Below, piece by piece: positions 17,536 through 24,643 of a stretch of DNA of 41,779 bases. The notes under the pieces were generated by a model. The model did no database searches. It was not told the origin of the DNA and was given only the letters and a program-made list of their open reading frames with translations. Origin of the DNA: Streptomyces spinoverrucosus (GTDB lineage: Bacteria; Actinomycetota; Actinomycetes; Streptomycetales; Streptomycetaceae); contig NZ_BJND01000075.1 in the NCBI RefSeq assembly GCF_006539505.1, forward strand, positions 1-41,779. Direction: 5' to 3'. Positions within the stretch are counted from its first letter, which is position 1. The number at the start of each line of letters is the position of its first letter. Made by a program: the position numbers and the translations under genes.

Positions 17536-18171
17536 TCAGATCATGCCCTCGCGGATCGCGTAGGCCACGGCGTGCGACCGGTTGCGCAGATGGAACCGGC
17601 TGGTCACATCATGCAGGGCGTTTTTGACGGTGCGCTCCGAGTACAGCAGCTGCTGGGCGATCTCCCGGGTGTCGAGACCCTTGGCGACCAGCCGCAGCAC
17701 CGCGGCCTCGCGTTCGGTCAGACCCGTGGAGGCGATGCCCCGCGGCGCGAGCGCGTGCTGGCGGATGGTGGAGACCTGCTTGATGAGACGGCCCAGCAGA
17801 TCCGGCGGGACCACCCCGGCGCCCCGCCGCACCGACGTGATCACCTGGACCAGCCGGTCCGGTGTCGCCTCGCACCGGCGCACCAGGCCCGACACGCCCT
17901 CCTCGGCTGCCGCGACCACCCCGTTCTCGTCCAGCGACGAGGCCACCAGGACGATGTGCTGGGCGCCGGCTCCGCGCACCGAACGGGCCAGCTTGAGCGC
18001 CTCGTCATCGAGGGATTCGGAGGCCACGACCCCCACCGCGGTGTCATCCAGCCCGCTCAGGTCGTCACGGCCGACCACCTCCAGCTCGGCCCGATCGCGC
18101 ATCGCGGCCTTCAGCCCGGCCTCGGAGATGGGGTCCGACGCCCGCACGTACACACAGGTCCTGTTCGACAT
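17536..18171 (-). CDS. LuxR-family response-regulator-like transcription factor
   Basis: A 211-residue regulator with an N-terminal receiver-like domain and a C-terminal LuxR helix-turn-helix (about 145-205: LTEREAAVLRLVAKGLDTREIAQQLLYSERTVK, quoted in part as LTEREAAVLRL and SERTVKNALHDV). The receiver part is degenerate: no clear acidic pocket or phosphorylatable Asp in the normal position is evident (VVGRDDLSGLDD; VLVASSLDENG), so it may be phosphorylation-independent. Start ATG 18171 is chosen for its GAGGAG site; a TTG five codons upstream lacks one. LuxR regulators of this type occur beside Streptomyces CIS clusters, which makes it the likely local regulator. Confidence 0.85.
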   Translation of the reverse strand: MSNRTCVYVRASDPISEAGLKAAMRDRAELEVVGRDDLSGLDDTAVGVVASESLDDEALKLARSVRGAGAQHIVLVASSLDENGVVAAAEEGVSGLVRRCEATPDRLVQVITSVRRGAGVVPPDLLGRLIKQVSTIRQHALAPRGIASTGLTEREAAVLRLVAKGLDTREIAQQLLYSERTVKNALHDVTSRFHLRNRSHAVAYAIREGMI

Positions 18172-18357
18172 CTGGCTCCTCAACAACGCCTGGCCCGCGG
18201 GCTGTCCGCAGTGCCCGCCGCTTCGGTCGCGGCCAGTCCATCCTGCGCGGAGCTTGCCTAATAGGACACTAAATGGACGTTATGCCCGTCCCTATCGTGC
18301 ACGCCGGTGCCCGCGCCCGAGCGGACGCGGCCCGCTGCTGCAAGCTCCTACAGATCG

Positions 18358-19418
18358 TCAAGCGGCCTGTGGGAGCGGATTGGTGGGATGGGTTACATGG
18401 GGTAGGTGCCGGTAGATCTCGCGTGCGACGAACCGCTTCAGGCACCGGACGATGTCCTTCTTGGACATGCCTTGGGCGGTGCGTCGGGCGACGTACTCCT
18501 GGGTGCGCTGGTCGTACTTCATGCGGACCAGCACGATGGTGTGGAGCGCGTTGTTGGCCTGACGATCGCCGCCACGGTTGAGGCGGTGGCGGTGGGTGCG
18601 GCCGGAGGAGGCCGGGACCGGGACAGCGCCGCACAGATGGGCGAACGCCGCTTCCGAGCGGAGTCGTTCGGGGTTGTCGCCCGCGCTCGTCAGCAGCTGC
18701 CCGCCGGTCTCAGGGCCGACGCCAGGCAGGGCGATCAGTCTTGGGGCGGCCTGGGTGACCAGTGGCCCGATCTCCTTGTTCGCGTCCTTGATCTCCTCAT
18801 CGAGTGCCTGGTAGCGGCGGGCGAGGCGCCGCAGCGCGATACGGACTGCGCAGGCCGGATCGTTGAGGTCACCGCCGGGGCGGGAGCGGGCCAGCGTGTC
18901 GACCAGCTCCCGCGAGGGCAGCCCGCGCAGCTTGTCCCGCACTATGGACGGCGCGGTGACGATGAGGGTAGGGATCTGATTGATCGTCTGGGTACGGGCC
19001 TTGACCGCGCTCTTGCGGACCACCCGTAGGGCCCGGATCGCCTCCACGATCCCGTTGCGGGACTTGTGCGTGCCGCCAGCCCGGGCCGGACAGCACGGCG
19101 GTCGCGGTGCCGTAGGCGTCGACGGGGTCGGACTTGCCGTTGTCCCGCCTGGCCTTGCGGTCTGGACGGTCGACCTCGATGACCGTTACCTCGTTCAGGG
19201 TGAGGAAGCGCGCAAGTTCGCACCGTAGGCGCCGGTCCCCTCGACCCCGACGGCGAAGACTTCTCCGTGGGACCGGAGCCAGTCCAGCAGCCGCTGGTAG
19301 CCCTCGGGGGTGATCTCGAATTGCTCGGTGGCCAAGTGACGGCCGACGCCGTCGATGACCGCGGCCTGGTGGTGTGGGTGTCGATCCCGCCGATGACGCA
19401 TCTCTCGTCTGCTGCCAT
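18358..19418 (-). pseudogene. IS110-family transposase, three single-base frameshifts
   Basis: A 353-residue IS110-type (DEDD) transposase is rebuilt from three frames. It starts MAADERCVIGGIDTH at ATG 19418, continues AAVIDGVGRHLATEQFEI, GVEGTGAYGA, ELARFLTLNEV, RDNGKSDPVDAYGTATAVLSG, and ends with the Transposase_20 part LIALPGVGPETGGQLL. The breaks are a lost C near 19380, a lost C near 19222 and an extra C near 19065, all in short G/C runs. The C-terminal frame alone is 229 residues long. IS110 elements lack conventional inverted repeats, so ends were not defined. Confidence 0.88.
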
Positions 19419-19750
19419 GCTGTTGTGTGCTGCCCTTCCGACTCTCGCGTGTAGGAGGGCACGCGCCGGTCGGGCAGACGGACAAGACAGTGATGGGACC
19501 TCTGGCCAGGCTCCTGACTTGTTCAATCGAGCCCAGACGCACGGTCCGCGGCCGTAGCGTCCAGGGTGCCGGTCGGCACGGGCCCGCAGTGCTCCATGCC
19601 GCCCTCGGGGCTGGCTCGTTGATAGCGTGCCGCCGTCGACCGGCACCCGCGCGGTGTGGCTTGACAGAGGCATGGACGTGACTGGGCTTCAAGTCAGGGT
19701 GCCCACCGCGCTCCCTTCCCTGTCGCATCGAGTGCAAGGTCGGCTGCCCT
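19419..19750. other. Non-coding leader between two divergent IS110 genes
   Basis: 332 bases shared by the 5' sides of two divergent IS110-family genes. A TTGACA hexamer at 19661-19666 could be a -35 box for the rightward gene, but no matching -10 is obvious. IS110 elements carry long non-coding ends, and the bridge-RNA-type guide described for IS110 is encoded in them, so this region may hold such ends. I could not fold or delimit one. Confidence 0.4.
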
Positions 19751-20783
19751 GTGATCCTCATCGGTATCGATCCCCACAAGTCCTCCCACACCGCCGTCGC
19801 CGTCGATCCCGCGGGCCACGAGGTGGCCCAGCGCCGCTTCGTCGTCAACGCCGGCACCTTCCGCCAGCTGCTGCGCTGGTGCGAGCAGTGGCCCGAACGC
19901 CGCTTCGCGATTGAAGGCGCCCGCGGTCTGGGCCGCACCCTCGCCCAGCAGCTGGCTGCCGCGGGCGAGGACGTGGTGGACGTGCCCTCCACGCTGTCGG
20001 CCCGGGCCCGGCTGCTGGCCACCGGCGGCGACCGCAAGACCGACGCCGCCGACGCCCTCCACGTGGCTCAAGTCGCCCTGTTCCGGGACGATTTGCGGAC
20101 CGTCGTGCCCGAGGACCAGTGCACGATCCTTCGGCTGCTGACCGAGCGGCACGACGACCTGGTCCACGAACGCACCCGTGTCCTGAACCGGCTGCACGCC
20201 GTGTTGCGCGACCTACTGCCGGGCGGTGTTCCCACCGGTCTGTCCGCCGACAAGGCGGCCGCCGCGATGAAGTGCATCCGGCCCGCGACCGCCACCGACG
20301 CCTGCCGCCGGGACATCGCCCGCGACCTGCTCGGTGACCTGCGCCGCCTCGACCGGCAGGTCAAGGACAACGAGGCCGAGATGCTTGACGCCCTCGCCGC
20401 GGCCCACATCACGCTGACGACCCTGCCGGGCCTGGCACCGTGCTGGCCGCCAAGTCATCGGCCACGTCGGCGACATCACTCGCTTCCCCACCGAGCACCA
20501 CTTCGCCAGCTACACCGGCAGCGCACCCCTGGACGCCTCCAGCGGCAACAACGTCCGTCATCGGCTCAACACCGGCGGCAACCGCGCCCTGAACTCCGTG
20601 CTGCACGTCATCGCCGTCTGCCAGATCCGCGACGGCGGCCGAGGACAGGGCTATTACCTGCGCAAGATCGCGGAAGGAAAGACCCCAGCGGAGGCTCGCA
20701 GGGCCCTCAAACGCCGCCTGTCCAACGTGGTCTACTGGATCATGAAACGAGACCAACGGAACCACCTCGCTCAGGCCGCTTGA
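19751..20783 (+). pseudogene. Second IS110-family transposase, two single-G deletions
   Basis: An IS110-family DEDD transposase of 344 residues when repaired. GTG 19751 begins the RuvC-like part (ILIGIDPHKSSHTAVAVD, RFAIEGARGLGR, GDRKTDAADALHVAQ). The frame breaks at about 20436: restoring one G to make CTGGGCACC and one G to make AAGGTC gives LPGLGTVLAAKVIGHVGDI, then the Transposase_20 segment FASYTGSAPLDASSG, the serine region NTGGNRALNSVLHVIA, and the stop at 20783. It differs from the divergent IS110 copy in sequence, so the two are different elements rather than an inverted duplication. Confidence 0.9.
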
Positions 20784-21148
20784 CACACAGAGGCGCTATT
20801 AGGTCACAGTCACCCGGCCGGCCACGTGCCAAGTGGCGTCGCCCGGCAGGCCGACAATTTCAGCAGAGGACAACCTGAGCGTCAGTCAGGGCTCGAGTCA
20901 GACCTCCGGGCGATGCCATGGCCAATCCTCGCTGTCAGGGCTCGGGTCGCGTCCCGCAGGGCGGTGCAGTGCCGAGAGGCCATGGATTCGCAGGTCAAGG
21001 CCGCGCTGCGTCCGATGCCGCGTCAGATCGCGGTGCCAGCAGCCACGAGTGGCGCGGGCAGCTGCGTACTGGTCTGACCGGCGTCCGTGTCGGAGAGCTG
21101 AGCGGCGCCGTACGCTCCGCACGGCTACGCCACTTCGCGGGGGCACGA
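20784..21148. other. Gap between IS110 and the cap gene
   Basis: 365 bases after the transposase and past the 3' end of the minus-strand cap gene. Short frames exist on both strands, but none has a credible start or recognisable protein. The first part may be the right end of the IS; the rest could be eroded remains of a lost CIS gene. Confidence 0.4.
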
Positions 21149-21796
21149 TCAGGGCTCATGGCGCCGGTCGCGCTGCTTGGGCACGGCGGGCCGTTTCCTG
21201 GCCGTCGGGGTACGGCCCGGCGCCGGCCGTGGCCGCATGTCCACATCGATCCGGCGGGCCGGGGCCGGGACGGCCGTGTCGGCGGGTGGCACCAGTCCGG
21301 CGGTCAGGACCAGTCCCAGGCACGGGGCGGCCGGCACCTGCAGTGCCCCCCAGACCTCCAGCAGCCTGGAGCAGGACAGCTCCGGCGGGGCCAGGGCGAT
21401 CTGCACCGGGCCTGCGCCGTCCTGCGCGAGCGGGCCAGGCAGCAGCTGGTGGGGCAGCGCCGGTGTGCCGGCCAGCACCGCCATGGCCGTGCCCAGCAGG
21501 GCCTGCTCCCGCTCGCTGTCCGGGCCGTGTGCCCACAGCAGGTAGTGCAGCCGGTAGCGGGTCACAGGTCCGCGGCGGGCCACGACGCGCCCGTCGCCGT
21601 CGCGCAGATCGGTCCACTCCACCGACCGGGCCCGCGGGTCCTCCTCGACGTGGAACACGAACGCGCCCAGCCCCTCGCCGCCGGGCCCGTCGCGCCCCGG
21701 CGGCTCGAACCGGAGCCCGGCCCCGGCGGGCAGCGCCGGGGCCAGCAACGCGCGCAGGCAGGCATTGGCATCCAAAAGCATGCCAGGAAGTCTCAC
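21149..21796 (-). CDS. CIS cap/tail-terminator protein (DUF4255, Pvc16-like)
   Basis: A 215-residue DUF4255 protein. Members such as Pvc16 cap the top of the tube and sheath of contractile injection particles and fix their length. Characteristic parts are the start (LLDANACLRALLAPALP), VTRYRLHYLLWAHGPDSEREQALLG, LAGTPALP and the predicted beta part SRLLEVWGALQVP. The last 35 residues are basic and Pro-rich. The start is GTG 21796 or ATG 21781 (MLLDAN); neither has a strong Shine-Dalgarno site. It is transcribed away from the sheath operon across a 170-base shared promoter region. Confidence 0.85.
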   Translation of the reverse strand: MRLPGMLLDANACLRALLAPALPAGAGLRFEPPGRDGPGGEGLGAFVFHVEEDPRARSVEWTDLRDGDGRVVARRGPVTRYRLHYLLWAHGPDSEREQALLGTAMAVLAGTPALPHQLLPGPLAQDGAGPVQIALAPPELSCSRLLEVWGALQVPAAPCLGLVLTAGLVPPADTAVPAPARRIDVDMRPRPAPGRTPTARKRPAVPKQRDRRHEP

Positions 21797-21966
21797 CCGC
21801 CCCCGCCGCCCCCATCGCGCCCGTGCGTACGTCCGAGGGGGTCGGGCGGGCTGCCCGATCGGCTGGTGATGACCTGCCCTTCCGGTCGTCCGATCGTGAG
21901 TGAAACCGGCCCGTCCGTTTTGCCAGGCTCGGGGCGATCAGCAGTTCACAGTGGACCGGAGGCCAC
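21797..21966. promoter_or_regulatory. Divergent promoter region of cap and sheath genes
   Basis: 170 bases between the divergent cap and sheath genes, the only sizeable gap before the 13.5-kb CIS operon. It contains CCAGGCTCGGGG (about 21922-21933), which resembles CCAGGATCAGGG in the two direct repeats and could be part of a shared regulatory site; the match is short. GGAGG precedes the sheath ATG. Confidence 0.5.
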
Positions 21967-23523
21967 ATGCCCAGCTATCTGTCGCCCGGCGTGTACGTGG
22001 AGGAAGTCTCATCGGGCTCGAAGCCCATCGAGGGGGTCGGAACCGCCGTCGGCGCGTTTGTCGGGTTCGCCGAGAAGGGCCCGGTCAACGAGCCGGTCCT
22101 GGTCACCAACTGGACCCAGTTCGCCCAGAGGTTCGGCGAGTTCATCGAGGGCTCGTATCTGGCGCACGCGGTCTACGGCTACTTCCTCAACGGCGGCGGC
22201 AGCGCCTACATCGTGCGCGTCGAGGCGCCCGAGGACGTCACCGACGTCCCCGCCCGTGCGGCCCGGGCACAGCTGCCGGCAGCCGGCGACGACGCCGCGC
22301 CGTTGCTCACGGTCACCGCCCTGCAGCCCGGCGAGGCCGGCAACCGGCTCAGCGTCGAAGTGACCCAGGCCGGCGACGCCGCCGACGACTCCTTCAAGCT
22401 CGTCGTCAAGCGGGACGGTCAGAGTGTCGAGAGCTTCGACAACCTCACCCTGCGCCGCGGCCCCCTCAATGCCCTGTCCGTGGTCCGCCGCAGCTCCCAG
22501 CTCATCGCCCTGGACCGGCCCGCTGACGCGGTGCCGCCGTCCGTCAGCGCCCAGCTCGCCAAGCACGTCGAGGTCAGCCTCACCGACGGCGCCGGACCCG
22601 AGGTGCGCACCACCCCGCTCAACCCGGCGGACTTCATCGGTTCCGCCGACGAGCGCACCGGCATTGCCTCACTGGAGGCCGTCGACGACGTCACCATGCT
22701 CGCCGTGCCCGACCTGATGGCCGCCTACCGCAGGGGCCTTTTGGACGAGGACGGCGTCAAGGCCGTCCAGCTCGCCGTGATCGCGCACTGCGAACTGATG
22801 GCGGACCGGGTCGCCATCCTCGACACCCTGCCCGATCTGACCGCGCAGCAGGTCAAGACCTGGCGCACAGAGTTCACCGGCTACGACTCCAAGTACGCCG
22901 CCTTGTACTGGCCGTGGCTGAAGGTCCTCGACCCTCGCTCCGGAAAGCCCGAACCGCTGCCCCCCAGCGGCCACATCGCCGGCATCTGGGCCCGCAGCGA
23001 CGACAGCCGCGGCGTGCACAAGGCTCCCGCCAACGAGGCCGTGCGCGGCGCGATCGCCCTGGAACTGGCCCTCACCCGCGGCGAGCACGACCAGCTCAAC
23101 CCGATCGGCATCAACTGCATCCGCGCCTTCCCCGGCCAGGGCATCCGGGTGTGGGGAGCCCGTACCCTCAGCAGCGACCCCGAGTGGCGCTACCTGAACG
23201 TCCGCCGCCTGTTCAACTACGTCGAGAAGTCCATCCTCGCGGGCACCAGCTGGGTGGTGTTCGAACCCAACGAGCCCAAGCTGTGGGACTCGGTCAAGCG
23301 CACCATCACCATGTTCCTGCGCGGCGTCTGGCGCGACGGCGCCCTGTACGGGCGCACCCCCGACGACGCGTTCTACGTCAAGTGCGACGAGGAGAACAAT
23401 CCCGCGGAAAGCCGCGACCAGGGCATCCTCACCGTCGAGGTGGGCATCGCCGCCGTCAAGCCGGCCGAGTTCGTCGTCTTCCGCATCTCCCAGTTCGCCG
23501 ACGGCGCCGCCCTGGACGAATAG
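21967..23523 (+). CDS. Contractile sheath protein
   Basis: A 518-residue phage-tail-sheath-family protein that polymerises around the tube and drives ejection by contracting. The N-terminus is diagnostic (MPSYLSPGVYVEEVSSGSKP, then VGTAVGAFVGFAEKGP), as are the C-terminal parts GINCIRAFPGQGIRVWGARTL, RRLFNYVEKSILAGTSWVVFEPNEP (abbreviated here) and the final strand region KPAEFVVFRISQ. These are the handshake strands linking neighbouring subunits. It is complete, with GGAGG eight bases upstream of the ATG. First gene of the main operon. Confidence 0.96.
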   Translation: MPSYLSPGVYVEEVSSGSKPIEGVGTAVGAFVGFAEKGPVNEPVLVTNWTQFAQRFGEFIEGSYLAHAVYGYFLNGGGSAYIVRVEAPEDVTDVPARAARAQLPAAGDDAAPLLTVTALQPGEAGNRLSVEVTQAGDAADDSFKLVVKRDGQSVESFDNLTLRRGPLNALSVVRRSSQLIALDRPADAVPPSVSAQLAKHVEVSLTDGAGPEVRTTPLNPADFIGSADERTGIASLEAVDDVTMLAVPDLMAAYRRGLLDEDGVKAVQLAVIAHCELMADRVAILDTLPDLTAQQVKTWRTEFTGYDSKYAALYWPWLKVLDPRSGKPEPLPPSGHIAGIWARSDDSRGVHKAPANEAVRGAIALELALTRGEHDQLNPIGINCIRAFPGQGIRVWGARTLSSDPEWRYLNVRRLFNYVEKSILAGTSWVVFEPNEPKLWDSVKRTITMFLRGVWRDGALYGRTPDDAFYVKCDEENNPAESRDQGILTVEVGIAAVKPAEFVVFRISQFADGAALDE

Positions 23524-23586
23524 CCCGCCGAGCGGCCGGCCCCCGGCTCGTCCCACCCGCCTCCCACCACCGCTTGAGGACCGCAC

Positions 23587-24048
23587 ATGTCCATAGGTCT
23601 TGGACCGAACCAGCAGCACGACGCCCTGACCGCGGCGCGCTTCTCCATCACCATCGACGGCTACGAGATCGCCTCGTTCTCCGAGCTGTCCGGCATCACC
23701 ACCGAGGTCGAACCGGTCGACTACCTCTCCTCCTCCGACAAGGAGGTCATCTTCAAGAAGCTGCCCGGCAAGGCCAAGCCGCCCACCGTCGTCCTCAAAC
23801 GGGGCAAGACCGGCGGCATGGAGCTGTGGGGCTGGCACCAGACCGTGCTGGCCGGCCAAATCGCTGCCGCCCGCAAGAGCTGCTCTTTGGTGATGTACAG
23901 CTTCGACGGCAAGCCCGTGGCCCGCTACTACCTGTCCCACGCCTGGCCGTCCAAGCTGGAGATCGGCGCCCTGAAAGCGGGCTCCAGCGAAATCCTCATG
24001 GAGACCGTCACCATCACCTGCGAGCACATCCAGCGGGTGTCGCCGTGA
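23587..24048 (+). CDS. Major inner-tube protein (gp19/Hcp-like)
   Basis: A 153-residue T4 gp19-like tube protein. It begins MSIGLGPNQQHDALTAARFS, then IASFSELSGITTEVEPVDY, a family signature, and ends with AGSSEILMETVTITCEHIQRV. Hexameric rings of such proteins stack inside the sheath and are expelled on firing. Being next to the sheath gene, it is the most likely main tube subunit; two paralogues lie downstream. A GAGG site precedes the ATG, and the stop overlaps the next gene's GTG as GTGA. Confidence 0.93.
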   Translation: MSIGLGPNQQHDALTAARFSITIDGYEIASFSELSGITTEVEPVDYLSSSDKEVIFKKLPGKAKPPTVVLKRGKTGGMELWGWHQTVLAGQIAAARKSCSLVMYSFDGKPVARYYLSHAWPSKLEIGALKAGSSEILMETVTITCEHIQRVSP

Positions 24049-24452
24049 CGCCGCCGACCGCCCCCGCCGCGCCGCAGGCCGGCCTGTGCACCGAATATCC
24101 CTTCACCCTGCCCCGCGGATACGTCGACGGCGAGGGCCGCGTCCACCGCGAGGGCGTCATGCGCCTGGCCACCGCCCGCGACGAGATCGCCCCCCAGTCC
24201 GACCCCCGGGTCCGCGCCAATCCCGCCTACCTGACCGTCATGCTGCTGGAGCGCACCGTCACCTCCCTGGGCACGCTGCCCGAGGTCGGCGGCTATGTGA
24301 TCGAGAACCTGTTCGCCTCCGACCTGGCCTTCCTCCAGGACCTCTACCGGCGCATCAACCAGGACGGGCACACCCAGGCCGAGGTCGCCTGCCCCTCCTG
24401 CGGGCACGACTTCGCCGTCGACGTGGCAGGTGATGCCCCGGGGGAACGCTGA
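24045..24452 (+). CDS. Small CIS assembly protein with a zinc-knuckle-like end
   Basis: A 135-residue protein coupled to the tube gene by a GTGA overlap. It contains TEYPFTLPRGYVDGEGRVHREG, LERTVTSLGTLPEVG, LFASDLAFLQDLYRRIN and ends with AEVACPSCGHDFAVDV, half of a zinc-binding site. Proteins of this type sit between tube and spike genes in CIS and phage-tail operons. Its place after the tube gene matches that of tail-assembly chaperones in phages, but homology to them is not visible. Its last codons overlap the next small gene in the -1 frame. Confidence 0.78.
   Translation: MTPPTAPAAPQAGLCTEYPFTLPRGYVDGEGRVHREGVMRLATARDEIAPQSDPRVRANPAYLTVMLLERTVTSLGTLPEVGGYVIENLFASDLAFLQDLYRRINQDGHTQAEVACPSCGHDFAVDVAGDAPGER
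24437..24443 (+). promoter_or_regulatory. Candidate -1 slippery heptamer CCCGGGG
   Basis: Read in the 24045 frame this is C CCG GGG, matching the X XXY YYZ pattern. It lies after the upstream -1-frame stop (24431-24433) and before the zero-frame stop (24450-24452), so slippage here would fuse the two small proteins. In GC-rich DNA the match can easily arise by chance. Confidence 0.25.
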
Positions 24453-24607
24453 CGTACGCCACGGACCGGCTCTGGGAGGAGCTCACCTACGTGGCGTACT
24501 ACCTGCACTGGCCCCTTGACACCCTCCTCGACCTCGAACACCCCGCCCGTCAGCGGATCATCGCCGAGATCGGCCACATCCACCGCCAGATCTTCGACGG
24601 CCACTGA
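24449..24607 (+). CDS. DUF6760-like small CIS protein, CTG start or frameshift product
   Basis: A 52-residue protein: TYATDRLWEELTYVAYYLHW, then a DLEHPARQRIIAEIGHI core and a stop at 24605. It matches the pattern of DUF6760-type proteins found after the zinc-knuckle protein in CIS operons. No ATG, GTG or TTG exists in this frame after the stop at 24431, so translation must begin at CTG 24449, in a CTGA overlap with the previous stop and behind GGGGG, or arise by -1 frameshifting from the preceding gene. Its frame is -1 relative to that gene. The operon repeatedly uses NTGA overlaps, which favours the CTG start. Confidence 0.72.
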   Translation: MTYATDRLWEELTYVAYYLHWPLDTLLDLEHPARQRIIAEIGHIHRQIFDGH

Positions 24608-24643
24608 CCTGCACCACATCCGCGAACGCCCGGAGACACCCTC

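Noticed and set aside
20430..20450. Programmed frameshifting in the second IS110 gene
   Set aside because: Two separate missing G bases about 24 bases apart are needed to restore the protein, IS110 transposases are normally single-frame, and no slippery site is present.
18358..20783. The two IS110 genes as an inverted duplication of one element
   Set aside because: Their proteins differ clearly at the N-terminus and in the catalytic segments (GIDTHTHQAAVID versus GIDPHKSSHTAVAVD).
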